The notes under the pieces: generated by a model
Told to the model about the DNA's origin: nothing
The model's database searches: none
What the model saw: the letters and a program-made list of their open reading frames with translations, nothing else
Position numbers and translations under genes: made by a program
Origin: Ignavibacteriales bacterium
GTDB taxonomy: Bacteria; Bacteroidota; Ignavibacteria; Ignavibacteriales; Melioribacteraceae
Assembly (NCBI GenBank): GCA_007280825.1
Contig: QYQI01000103.1
Coordinates: forward strand, 1-17,269
Length of the DNA stretch: 17,269 bases
Direction of reading: 5' to 3'
Shown here: one piece after another, positions 1 through 6,728 of the stretch
How the letters are laid out: the number at the start of each line of letters is the position of its first letter
Numbering within the stretch: the first letter of the stretch is position 1

Positions 1-243
1 GCTTTATTTAAAGTTGAAGGACAAATTTATGCTTTGAGCAATGTTTGCATCCATCAAAAAGCGGCGATAATTTATGATGGATTTATTGAAGATGGAAAAG
101 TTACTTTCCCTTCTCATGGCTGGCAGTTTAATTTGAAAACAGGAAAAGTTCCTCATGGAATTAAAGGTCTAGATTCATATGAAGTAAAAGTTATTGGCGA
201 TGATATTTTTGTAAAAGTTTTTAAGAAAGAACTAAAATGGTGA
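1..243 (+). CDS. Rieske [2Fe-2S]-type protein, C-terminal part (N-terminus outside window)
   Basis: The reading frame is open from base 1 to the TGA at 241-243 and gives 80 visible residues. The gene therefore begins upstream of the window; an internal TTG at 34 is not a credible start because the fold would be cut. The sequence matches the small Rieske ferredoxin / NirD-like family: a C-x-H motif (C16, H18), a loop of about 17 residues, then the second ligand loop ending in P-S-H-G-W-x-F (H39). In the family the second loop is C-P-x-H-G-W, binding a [2Fe-2S] cluster with two Cys and two His. Here the Cys position is Phe36 (codon TTC at 106-108), so one ligand is missing. Family members act as electron-transfer proteins or as small subunits of reductases or dioxygenases. 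Some NirD-type proteins have lost the cluster entirely. The partner is unknown because upstream genes are not visible. Confidence 0.8.
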   Translation, partial: ALFKVEGQIYALSNVCIHQKAAIIYDGFIEDGKVTFPSHGWQFNLKTGKVPHGIKGLDSYEVKVIGDDIFVKVFKKELKW

Positions 244-293
244 TGAAGAAAAAGGAAATAAGAAAAAAGGAATGAAGGAAAGTTTATTAATTC

Positions 294-325
294 TTAGGCA
301 CTTAGGAACTCAGGCGCTAAGGCAC
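294..325 (+). repeat. Four tandem degenerate octamers just upstream of queG
   Basis: Four consecutive 8-base units can be read: TTAGGCAC (294-301), TTAGGAAC (302-309), TCAGGCGC (310-317) and TAAGGCAC (318-325), consensus TNAGGNRC. The array stops 7 bases before the queG ATG at 333. It follows a purine-rich tract (about 244-285), so the 89-base gap has almost no ordinary promoter or terminator sequence. The AAGG of the last unit could act as a weak ribosome binding site about 10 bases from the start. The role is unknown. Confidence 0.6.
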
Positions 326-332
326 TTCATAA

Positions 333-1259
333 ATGAAACTCACAAACCAAATAATAATCGAAAAAGCAAAAGAATTAGGATTCGATCTTGTCGGTTTTGC
401 AAAAGCTGATTTACTTCAAAACGAAACAGAAAAATTAAAAGAATGGTTGGATAAAGGATTTCATGCTTCCATGGATTATATGGAACGCAACTTTGAAAAA
501 CGATTAGACGTAAACAATATATTGCCGAATGCTGAAAGCGTTATTTCACTTGCGATGAATTATTATACTGATCATCAGTATTCAAATGAAAAAGGTTTTG
601 GAAAAGTATCCCGCTATGCCTGGGGAAAAGATTATCATTTAATTATTTGGGAAAAGTTAGAAATCCTTGAAGAACAACTTCGAGAAATTGATCCTTCTTT
701 TAATTGTCTTACTTATGTTGATACCGGACCTATAATGGATAAAGCCTGGGCTGTCCGTTCAGGAATTGGTTGGTTGGGAAAGCATACAAATGTTATTACA
801 CGAGAAATGGGAAGTTGGATATTTTTAGCGACAATTATTTGTAATCAAGAATTTAATTATGATAAACCGATAGAAGATTTTTGCGGCTCATGCAGAGCTT
901 GCCTTGATGCTTGTCCTACTAATGCTATTGTTGATGAATATGTTGTTGATGCAAATAAATGTATTTCATTCTTAACTATTGAAAACAAAGGAGAAATATC
1001 TGGCGAATTCAAAAATCAATTTGATGGCTGGCTTTTCGGATGTGATATTTGCCAGGATGTTTGTCCATGGAATAAAAAATTTCTGACCCAAACACGTGAA
1101 AGAAAATTTGAACCGAATAAGAATAAAGAAATTCCTCTTCAAGAAATTATTGAAATGAATTCTGAAGATTTCAAAAAACGATTTGAGACCAGCCCGATCA
1201 AACGTGCTAAACTAAACGGCATTAAACGTAATGCCGAGTTTCTAGCAAAAAGAAGTTGA
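333..1259 (+). CDS. queG: Epoxyqueuosine reductase QueG
   Basis: Catalyses the last step of queuosine synthesis, reducing epoxyqueuosine to queuosine in the anticodon wobble position of Asp, Asn, His and Tyr tRNAs; the family is cobalamin-dependent and cytoplasmic. The 308-residue protein has the family layout. An N-terminal cobalamin-binding region is followed by the hallmark stretch T-Y-V-D-T-G-P with the expected catalytic Asp130, and the conserved GIGWLGKH segment. Two [4Fe-4S] clusters are indicated by C184-x2-C187-x2-C190-x3-C194-P and C237-x2-C240-x3-C244-P, with an extra Cys at 210. A short C-terminal helical region (SPIKRAKLNGIKRNAEF) also matches QueG. The length is slightly shorter than E. 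coli QueG and nothing looks broken. The ATG at 333 lies directly after the octamer array, with no good SD. It may be co-transcribed with the Rieske gene 89 bases upstream. Confidence 0.95.
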   Translation: MKLTNQIIIEKAKELGFDLVGFAKADLLQNETEKLKEWLDKGFHASMDYMERNFEKRLDVNNILPNAESVISLAMNYYTDHQYSNEKGFGKVSRYAWGKDYHLIIWEKLEILEEQLREIDPSFNCLTYVDTGPIMDKAWAVRSGIGWLGKHTNVITREMGSWIFLATIICNQEFNYDKPIEDFCGSCRACLDACPTNAIVDEYVVDANKCISFLTIENKGEISGEFKNQFDGWLFGCDICQDVCPWNKKFLTQTRERKFEPNKNKEIPLQEIIEMNSEDFKKRFETSPIKRAKLNGIKRNAEFLAKRS

Positions 1260-1363
1260 TTCACTCAGTTAATTAGAATCCGATTCAAAATAATTCCATC
1301 TAATAATTATAATAAGTGATTACATTTAGGTAATTTTGTTTTGTAAAATTTGGAGATTAACTA

Positions 1364-2314
1364 ATGTCAAATAATCATCATAAAGTAATAATAATTGGTT
1401 CAGGTCCGGCAGGATTAACGGCTGCGCTTTATGCATCTCGTGCAAATCTAAATCCGGTTGTCTTTGAAGGCATGCAACCCGGCGGACAATTAACAATTAC
1501 TACTGAAGTTGAAAACTATCCCGGATTTGAACATGGAATCCAAGGTCCCGAATTAATGGATGTAATGCGTAAACAAGTTCAGCGGTTTGGTGCACAATGT
1601 TTTTTTAAGAATGTAACTGAAGTTGATTTTTCCAATAACCCTTTTGTAGTAAAATCGGAAAGCGAAACATTTTCAGCGGATTCTATAATTATTTCAACCG
1701 GTGCATCTGCAAAATTGCTGAACATTGAAAGTGAAAAAAAATATATGGGTTATGGAGTTTCAGCATGCGCAACTTGTGATGGTTTTTTTTTCAAAGGGTT
1801 GAAAGTTTTGGTTGTCGGCGGGGGCGACACCGCGATGGAAGAAGCAAATTATCTTACAAAATTTGCATCAGAAGTTACAATCATTCATCGCCGTGGTGAA
1901 TTCCGCGCCTCCAAGATTATGTATGACCGGGCAAAGAAAAATTCAAAGATTAAATTCATAACTAATGCAGTTATTAAAGAAGTGCTTGGCAAAGAAGAAG
2001 ACAGCAAAAAATTTGTTATTGGTGCGCTTCTTAAAAACACGAAAGACGGTTCTACGTGGCAAATTCCGGCAGACGGAATTTTTATGGCAATTGGTCATCA
2101 ACCTAATACTTCACTCTTCAAAGGAATTCTTGATATGGATGAAACCGGTTATTTGATTGTTAAGCCGGGAACAACTAAAACGAACATTGAGGGAGTTTTT
2201 GCTGCGGGTGATGTTGCCGATAAAACTTACAGACAGGCTGTAACGGCTGCGGGAAGCGGTTGTATGGCTGCTATTGATGCACAACATTGGCTGGAAGAAC
2301 AAGAGTTAGTATAA
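1364..2314 (+). CDS. trxB: Thioredoxin reductase TrxB
   Basis: Cytoplasmic flavoenzyme that passes electrons from NADPH through FAD and a redox disulfide to thioredoxin. The 316-residue length is typical of the low-molecular-weight bacterial type. Visible motifs in order: FAD-binding GSGPAG (residues 12-17), the redox centre C135-A-T-C138-D, the NADPH-binding GGGDTAMEEA (152-161), the HRR triad (175-177) that favours NADPH over NADH, and the second FAD motif G-V-F-A-A-G-D-V near 277-284. A GGAG at 1352-1355 lies 8 bases before the ATG and supports this start. The 104-base upstream gap probably holds its promoter. A TAATTTTG at 1331-1338 fits the Bacteroidota-type -7 box (TAnnTTTG), but I see no convincing -33 partner. 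A run of nine T at 1783-1791 encodes part of a Phe triplet just after the active site. The bshA gene elsewhere in the window suggests bacillithiol is a second thiol system beside thioredoxin. Confidence 0.96.
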   Translation: MSNNHHKVIIIGSGPAGLTAALYASRANLNPVVFEGMQPGGQLTITTEVENYPGFEHGIQGPELMDVMRKQVQRFGAQCFFKNVTEVDFSNNPFVVKSESETFSADSIIISTGASAKLLNIESEKKYMGYGVSACATCDGFFFKGLKVLVVGGGDTAMEEANYLTKFASEVTIIHRRGEFRASKIMYDRAKKNSKIKFITNAVIKEVLGKEEDSKKFVIGALLKNTKDGSTWQIPADGIFMAIGHQPNTSLFKGILDMDETGYLIVKPGTTKTNIEGVFAAGDVADKTYRQAVTAAGSGCMAAIDAQHWLEEQELV

Positions 2315-2324
2315 ATTAAAACTT

Positions 2325-2355
2325 AGAGACGCTCTGTTGAGCGTCTCTTTTTTTT
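2325..2355 (+). terminator. Intrinsic terminator after trxB
   Basis: A perfect 10-base-pair stem, AGAGACGCTC (2325-2334) pairing with GAGCGTCTCT (2339-2348), closes a TGTT loop and runs straight into a T tract to 2355. It starts 10 bases after the trxB stop codon and is a textbook Rho-independent terminator. The next gene is on the other strand. Confidence 0.93.
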
Positions 2356-2386
2356 GTAAGATGCAATTCTATTTGTCTTTACAAAA

Positions 2387-2731
2387 TCAATTTCCATTTC
2401 CGTTTTTCAATTTCCTTGTTAATAGAAATCCTACAAGAAATCCTAAACCGGTCATCGTTACAATAAAAAATGGAATCCATTCTTCATAACCTGTCCAGTT
2501 ACTAAATAGAAATCCGGCACCTAATCCAAGTCCGACAAATATAGTTAGAACACCGAGTTTCAATAATAGAAAAGGATCACGTTTTGTTCTTAAGAGTTCA
2601 ACCATCTGCTCGTAAGAAAGACCTTTTTCGATCATCATCTGTTTTTCTTTAGATCGGTAAAAGATATATGATACCCAGATAATACCGATTACTAAAAACA
2701 TTACGATTGGGATAAATTGTTCACCATGCAT
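2387..2731 (-). CDS. DUF6249-like small membrane protein, probable ECF sigma target
   Basis: A 114-residue protein with three likely membrane helices (about residues 7-25, 55-76 and 86-104). Between the first and second is a charged cytoplasmic stretch, R-S-K-E-K-Q-M-M-I-E-K-G-L-S-Y-E-Q, resembling the 'mIEKG' linker of the DUF6249 family; I assign the family from this pattern with moderate confidence. The function of the family is not known to me. The start is supported by a strong SD, AAGGAGGT, on the minus strand at 2744-2737, five bases from the ATG. It is divergent from an ECF sigma / anti-sigma pair, and two minus-strand copies of the putative ECF promoter motif lie upstream (2758-2787 and 2854-2885). 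That makes it the best candidate target of the neighbouring sigma factor and perhaps part of the same envelope response. The C-terminus is a polar Asn/Gly tail. Confidence 0.75.
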   Translation of the reverse strand: MHGEQFIPIVMFLVIGIIWVSYIFYRSKEKQMMIEKGLSYEQMVELLRTKRDPFLLLKLGVLTIFVGLGLGAGFLFSNWTGYEEWIPFFIVTMTGLGFLVGFLLTRKLKNGNGN

Positions 2732-2757
2732 TTTATACCTCCTTGGTTATTTATTAC

Positions 2758-2787
2758 TTATGACTAAAATTTTTCTAAAAGGTTACA
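2758..2787 (-). promoter_or_regulatory. Putative ECF-type promoter, proximal, driving the DUF6249 gene
   Basis: Read on the minus strand: TGTAACCTT (2787-2779), 14 bases, then GTCATAA (2764-2758). The AAC-containing -35 and GTC-type -10 elements at this distance resemble ECF sigma promoters. A start about 7 bases further on would give a leader of roughly 20-25 bases containing the AAGGAGGT ribosome binding site. Two more copies of the same bipartite motif occur in this gap. Confidence 0.6.
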
Positions 2788-2853
2788 ACAAATTTTCATT
2801 TTTCTTATGTAATGATTCACTTATCTTAAACAGAGAATTATTTAGCTCACTAC

Positions 2854-2885
2854 TTTAGACAAGGTTCAGTTATTAAAAGGTTACA
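2854..2885 (-). promoter_or_regulatory. Putative ECF-type promoter, distal, minus strand
   Basis: Read on the minus strand: TGTAACCTT (2885-2877), 16 bases, then GTCTAAA (2860-2854). The AAAAGGTTACA sequence at 2875-2885 is an exact 11-base direct repeat of 2777-2787. Transcription from here would reach the DUF6249 gene with a leader of about 115-120 bases. Confidence 0.55.
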
Positions 2886-2903
2886 TATTATTTTCAATTT
2901 AAT

Positions 2904-2933
2904 TGTAACCTTGGAAGAAAGTTATTAGTCTAA
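2904..2933 (+). promoter_or_regulatory. Putative autoregulatory promoter of the ECF sigma gene
   Basis: TGTAACCTT (2904-2912), 15 bases, then GTCTAA (2928-2933). The -35 element is the exact inverse of the one at 2877-2885, giving a 9-base inverted repeat (AAGGTTACA / TGTAACCTT) with an 18-base spacer, so two divergent promoters sit back to back. A start 7-10 bases after the -10 box would fall at about 2939-2943, on the sigma start codon itself. The sigma message could therefore be leaderless. Confidence 0.6.
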
Positions 2934-2940
2934 TGGAGTA

Positions 2941-3507
2941 ATGAGACACTTAAGCGATATAGAAATTATTGAGTCTATTAAAAGAGGAAACGTATCTGAT
3001 TTCTCTCTTCTTGTAAATAGATATAAAGATAGAGCATTTTCTTTATTACGAAGAATTTTGAAAAACGAACTGGATGCCGAAGAAGCTCTTCAAGATAGTT
3101 TCTTAAAAGTATTTAATGGTCTAAAAGATTTTAGAAAAGATGCACAGTTTTCTACGTGGCTTTATAAAATAGTTTTCAATACCGGTTTAACGGTCTTGTC
3201 GTCTAAGAAAAGAAAAATTGAACAAGAAATGAGTTCGATTGACGAAGAATTTAATCTTGGCAATTATGATAATGAAATCTACGGTGCTACAGACAATGTA
3301 CGGCAGTATATTCTTAAAATGGTAGATAAACTTCCCGTTCGCGGTGCTCTTGTGGTAATATTGTTTTATATGGACGGACTTTCGCTAAATGAAATTAGTC
3401 AAGTGATGGGAACATCATTAGTAAATACAAAAGTTTTATTACATCGTTCACGTAATGCTTTGAAGGATCTGCTTCTTAAGCATAACTATCAGGAGGAAAT
3501 GTTATGA
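2941..3507 (+). CDS. ECF-family RNA polymerase sigma factor (RpoE-like)
   Basis: A 188-residue alternative sigma factor with only regions 2 and 4, as in ECF (group IV) sigmas. Region 2 covers about residues 8-95, with the D-A-E-E-A-L-Q-D-S-F-L-K-V-F core-binding segment (45-58) and the F-S-T-W-L-Y-K-I promoter-melting segment (70-77). Region 4 covers about 129-180, starting L-P-V-R-G and including the helix-turn-helix L-S-L-N-E-I-S-Q-V-M-G-T. The N-terminus begins exactly where ECF sigmas normally do, so the ATG at 2941 is credible. Yet the only SD-like GGAG (2935-2938) is just 2 bases away, too close for normal use; this fits a leaderless transcript. The gene overlaps the downstream anti-sigma-like gene by 4 bases (ATGA), so the two are translationally coupled. 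Autoregulation is suggested by the upstream motif set. Confidence 0.93.
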   Translation: MRHLSDIEIIESIKRGNVSDFSLLVNRYKDRAFSLLRRILKNELDAEEALQDSFLKVFNGLKDFRKDAQFSTWLYKIVFNTGLTVLSSKKRKIEQEMSSIDEEFNLGNYDNEIYGATDNVRQYILKMVDKLPVRGALVVILFYMDGLSLNEISQVMGTSLVNTKVLLHRSRNALKDLLLKHNYQEEML

Positions 3508-4034
3508 ACAAGTTAACAGATGAAATTTTGAATAAATATATTGACGGCGAATTAGAATCATTTGAACTTGCTGAAGTAAAAAATGAAATCGAAAAGAATG
3601 ATGAAGTTCTTGCAAGATTAAAAGCATTACGTCTTGTTGATAATTCATTGAAGCAAATGGAAGTTGAATATGCACCGGTAAACTTTTCAGAGAAAGTAAT
3701 GAAAGCAATCTCCAATGCTTCTAAAGCAGTTAAGCCAAAGATTAGTTATTTCTTTGTAACAATTATTACGCTTTTCTCTATAGCAGTTTTAGGAGTTATT
3801 GTCGCAGCATTCATATCTATAGATGATGGAAATGGTCAATCCACAATGTCTCCGTATATGGATAAAGCAAAAGAAGTAATCGGAAAAAATTTAACAGCAT
3901 TCCAAACTTTCTTTTCAAATCAAAATGTATTATTGGTCGTTTCGATATCAACTTTAATTCTACTTATTACAGTATATTTAACATTTGAGGCACACAAAAT
4001 TTTTAAGGAAAAATTAAATAGTTATTCGCGTTAA
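3504..4034 (+). CDS. Membrane anti-sigma-factor-like protein, without a zinc motif
   Basis: A 176-residue protein encoded directly behind the ECF sigma gene with a 4-base overlap. An AGGAGG at 3491-3496 lies 7 bases before its ATG. The N-terminus (about 1-70) is a charged helical region, including Y-I-D-G-E-L and a run of helices, similar to the sigma-binding part of anti-sigma factors (the 'D-G-E-L' pattern is frequent there). The HxxxCxxC zinc motif of ZAS-type anti-sigmas is absent, and the protein has no Cys at all. Two membrane helices follow (about 80-105 and 141-161), with a polar loop between them of about 35 residues that would face the periplasm, and a short basic cytoplasmic tail. 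Inferred role: hold the sigma factor at the inner membrane until an envelope signal arrives. The family name is not certain; position is the main argument. Confidence 0.75.
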   Translation: MNKLTDEILNKYIDGELESFELAEVKNEIEKNDEVLARLKALRLVDNSLKQMEVEYAPVNFSEKVMKAISNASKAVKPKISYFFVTIITLFSIAVLGVIVAAFISIDDGNGQSTMSPYMDKAKEVIGKNLTAFQTFFSNQNVLLVVSISTLILLITVYLTFEAHKIFKEKLNSYSR

Positions 4035-4129
4035 TTATCTCCAAAACTCCACCGGAATTGTTCTACTCAGTTATTGGCGTATCTATGTTTCTTTCGATAT
4101 TTTCACATCCACAATAAAAATAAATAATT

Positions 4130-5038
4130 ATGTCTATTAAATCGGGATTTGTTTCGATAATTGGAAAACCAAATGTTGGAAAATCAACATTGATGAACGC
4201 CTTAATTGGCGAACGGTTATCTATAATTACAAACAAACCTCAAACCACACGCAAACGGATTCTTGGAATCTTAACTTCAAATGATTATCAGATAATTTTT
4301 CTAGATACACCCGGCATTCTTAATCCGGAATATCTTTTGCAAGAAAGAATGCTTGAATATGTTTTTCAATCCGTAAAAGATTCAGATGTAATTCTTGTTA
4401 TAACTGATGTGGACTCAGATCCCAGCGGGTCAAAAACCTTCTCGGATGAACGCGTTAAACAAGTTCTTAAAGAAAGCAAAACAAAGAAAATTTTACTGCT
4501 TAACAAAATTGATCTATCTAATCAGCCGGATATCGAAAAGTTAATTAATCAATATTCCGAAAAGAGCAATTTTGAAAAAGTAATTCCAATTTCAGCAAAA
4601 GAAGGATTCAATCTTGAAAATGTAATTGAAGCAATTGTAGAACTGCTGCCGGAACATCCCAAATATTTTCCTGAAGACCAGATCACAGATGAAAACGAAC
4701 GTTTCTTTGTTACAGAAATTATCCGTGAAAAAGTTTTTGAAAGATACCGGGAAGAAATTCCTTACAGTACGGAAGTTCTTATTGAAGAATTTATCGAACG
4801 AGAAAATGCAAAAGATTATGTAAGTGCAGTAATCGTTGTTGAAAAAGAAACTCAAAAGCCGATCATTCTTGGTGCTAAAGGTGAAGCAATAAAAAAACTT
4901 GGACAGGCAGCGCGCAAGGAAATAGAAAAATTTTTACAGCGCGAAGTTTATCTTGAATTACGAGTTAAAGTCCGTGAAAAATGGCGCTCTAATCCCAACA
5001 TGTTAAAAAACTTCGGCTATAATACTGAGAATGAATAA
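4130..5038 (+). CDS. era: GTPase Era
   Basis: Essential GTPase that binds 16S rRNA and helps mature the 30S ribosomal subunit, acting in the cytoplasm and at the inner membrane. The 302-residue length is normal. The GTPase domain shows G1 GKPNVGKS (12-19), a switch region with the Era-typical N-K-P-Q-T-T-R (35-41), G3 DTPG (59-62), G4 NKID (125-128) and G5 SAKEG (155-159). The C-terminal half carries the KH RNA-binding domain, with the expected I-L-G-A-K-G-E-A-I-K-K-L-G segment and V-K-V-R-E-K-W-R near the end. No SD is visible before the ATG, only an A/T-rich tract. Era heads a seven-gene overlapping cluster and its stop lies inside the next gene (8-base overlap, 5031-5038). Confidence 0.96.
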   Translation: MSIKSGFVSIIGKPNVGKSTLMNALIGERLSIITNKPQTTRKRILGILTSNDYQIIFLDTPGILNPEYLLQERMLEYVFQSVKDSDVILVITDVDSDPSGSKTFSDERVKQVLKESKTKKILLLNKIDLSNQPDIEKLINQYSEKSNFEKVIPISAKEGFNLENVIEAIVELLPEHPKYFPEDQITDENERFFVTEIIREKVFERYREEIPYSTEVLIEEFIERENAKDYVSAVIVVEKETQKPIILGAKGEAIKKLGQAARKEIEKFLQREVYLELRVKVREKWRSNPNMLKNFGYNTENE

Positions 5039-5981
5039 CCCATCTCAAAAAACTAAAAGCAAATTTTTAGGGGAAAGTGCACTCCTTCTAATGACGATTT
5101 TATGGGGCGCAACCTTCGTTATTGTTAAAGAATCATTGAATGATATTTCTACAATGCTTTTTGTTGCTATCCGTTTTGGTATTGCCGGTTCAATTTTATT
5201 ACTGATTGTATTTCTTAAGAAACATAAAATTGTAAAAGAATCTATCTTGCCCGGAATTTTTCTGGGAACACTTTTATTCCTTGGATTTTTTGCTCAAACA
5301 GTCGGACTTAAATTTACGAGCGCAACAAAATCCGGATTCATTACCGGTTCCTTAGTAGTTATGGTTCCGCTGTTCCAAACATTAATTGAAAAGAAATTTC
5401 CTACCAAAGGGGCGCAGATCGGAACAGTTCTGGTTTTCATAGGAATATTATTTTTATCGAACGGAGGTTCATCAATAAATAATTTTCTTGGTGAACTTGG
5501 TGCTAATTTTAATTTTGGCGATGGATTGACCCTTGTCTGCGCGGTTTTTTATGCTTTGCATGTAGTTTATATTGATATCATTTCTTCTAAGCATGATTAT
5601 TGGATTCTGCTAACAACTCAGATTGTAACAGTTGCAGTTCTCTCATTGGCAACATCTTTTTTCTTAGCGGGATTTTCAATCGAACCTCTGCACATTAGTT
5701 TTTCTTCGTATTTAATTTTCGGAATTATATACACAGCAATTTGTGCAACACTTATTACGATGGGTTTACAGACTAAATTTCAAAAAGTTGTTAGCCCTAC
5801 AAAAGCCGGAATCATCTATTCATTTGAACCGATCTTTGCGGCAATTTTTGCATTCTTTTTACTCAACGAGAAAATTACTAACTTTGGTTTAGTCGGAAGC
5901 ATATTGATTTTTCTTGGGCTGATTTCATCTGAAGTAATAGATTCATTCTTTGAAAAGAAATATGGCAATTCAACGGGCTGA
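5031..5981 (+). CDS. EamA/DMT-family membrane transporter
   Basis: A 316-residue inner-membrane protein with about ten hydrophobic helices arranged as two EamA repeats, the layout of the drug/metabolite transporter superfamily (amino-acid, nucleotide-sugar or metabolite exporters). Family-like segments are L-W-G-A-T-F-V-I-V-K-E in helix 1, the R-F-G-I-A-G-S-I-L stretch of helix 2, G-L-K-F-T-S-A-T-K-S-G-F-I-T-G in repeat 1, and S-P-T-K-A-G-I-I-Y-S-F-E-P-I-F-A in repeat 2. The substrate cannot be told from sequence. The ATG at 5031 lies inside the end of era (8-base overlap), and the C-terminus overlaps the acylphosphatase gene by 20 bases, so expression is presumably coupled. Confidence 0.9.
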   Translation: MNNPSQKTKSKFLGESALLLMTILWGATFVIVKESLNDISTMLFVAIRFGIAGSILLLIVFLKKHKIVKESILPGIFLGTLLFLGFFAQTVGLKFTSATKSGFITGSLVVMVPLFQTLIEKKFPTKGAQIGTVLVFIGILFLSNGGSSINNFLGELGANFNFGDGLTLVCAVFYALHVVYIDIISSKHDYWILLTTQIVTVAVLSLATSFFLAGFSIEPLHISFSSYLIFGIIYTAICATLITMGLQTKFQKVVSPTKAGIIYSFEPIFAAIFAFFLLNEKITNFGLVGSILIFLGLISSEVIDSFFEKKYGNSTG

Positions 5982-6240
5982 AATATTAGTTAACGGATTT
6001 GTTCAGGGTGTTGGGTTTAGATATTTTGTTGCACGGAATGCCGAACAACTTTTATTAAAAGGATTTACTCAGAATTTATTTAGTGGAGAAGTTTATACTG
6101 TAGTAGAAGGTGAACTTGCAATGATAGAAGAGTTCTATAAGAAAATAAAAATTGGACCAAGACATGCAGATATAAAGAACGCTTCGATCAGATGGGGCGA
6201 ACCAAAAAATGAATTCACAAAATTTGAGATAAGATATTGA
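5962..6240 (+). CDS. Acylphosphatase
   Basis: Small cytoplasmic enzyme (92 residues from the chosen start, the usual size) that hydrolyses acyl phosphates such as 1,3-bisphosphoglycerate or acetyl phosphate; the in vivo substrate in bacteria is rarely clear. The signature G-F-V-Q-G-V-G-F-R is at residues 12-20, with the catalytic Arg20 binding phosphate, and the second catalytic residue Asn38 is in the segment G-F-T-Q-N. I chose the ATG at 5962 over a TTG at 5950 because it gives the normal family N-terminus just before the first strand. It overlaps the EamA gene by 20 bases, and its stop codon shares TTGA with the start of ispF. Confidence 0.92.
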   Translation: MAIQRAEILVNGFVQGVGFRYFVARNAEQLLLKGFTQNLFSGEVYTVVEGELAMIEEFYKKIKIGPRHADIKNASIRWGEPKNEFTKFEIRY

Positions 6241-6728
6241 ACTTACAACATAAGATCGGATTCGGATATGATGTTCATAAGTTTGCCGATGGACGAAAAT
6301 TAATTTTAGGCGGCATCGAAATACCAAACGAAAAAGGATTGCTCGGTCATTCTGATGCGGATGTTCTTCTCCACGCTATTTGCGATGCTATACTTGGCGC
6401 TCTTGCTCTTGGTGATATCGGCATTCACTTTCCAAATACAGATTTAAAATATAAAAATGCAGACAGTAAAGAATTACTTAATCATGTTTATTATCTTATG
6501 AAAGATTTTCATTACGAAATTGGAAATGTTGATTCAACAATTCTTTTGGAAAAACCAAAACTTGCACAATACATTCCCGAGATGAGAAAAATAATTGCTA
6601 ACATATTAAATATTACCATTGATCAAATTTCTGTGAAAGCAACTACAACCGAAGGATTGGGTTTTGTCGGGAATGAAGAAGGTTGTGCCGCACAAGCTGT
6701 TGCTTTACTCATCAAACAGGATAAATAA
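6237..6728 (+). CDS. ispF: 2-C-methyl-D-erythritol 2,4-cyclodiphosphate synthase IspF
   Basis: Fifth enzyme of the MEP isoprenoid pathway: cyclises CDP-methylerythritol 2-phosphate to MEcPP with release of CMP, as a homotrimer with a zinc at each active site. At 163 residues it has the normal length. Zinc and active-site motifs are Asp12-x-His14 in F-G-Y-D-V-H and the following [10 protein letters not shown] signature, then [10 protein letters not shown]. The CDP-binding C-terminal [13 protein letters not shown] is intact. The start must be a TTG at 6237: it lies five codons before the conserved G-F-G-Y-D-V-H and no in-frame ATG or GTG is near. This TTG overlaps the acylphosphatase stop (TTGA), so translation is probably by re-initiation. 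The gene ends one base into the DedA start. Confidence 0.95.
   Translation: MNLQHKIGFGYDVHKFADGRKLILGGIEIPNEKGLLGHSDADVLLHAICDAILGALALGDIGIHFPNTDLKYKNADSKELLNHVYYLMKDFHYEIGNVDSTILLEKPKLAQYIPEMRKIIANILNITIDQISVKATTTEGLGFVGNEEGCAAQAVALLIKQDK

Noticed and set aside
1331..1338. TAATTTTG as a Bacteroidota-type -7 promoter box for trxB.
   Set aside because: It matches TAnnTTTG, but no clear TTTG partner is found about 20 bases upstream; in AT-rich DNA this is common by chance.
4592..4855. Antisense open frame of 87 codons within era.
   Set aside because: Phe/Asn-rich, low complexity, opposite a conserved KH-domain gene; a shadow frame.
5950..5961. TTG at 5950 as the acylphosphatase start.
   Set aside because: The ATG at 5962 gives the normal family N-terminus and length; the four extra residues add nothing.
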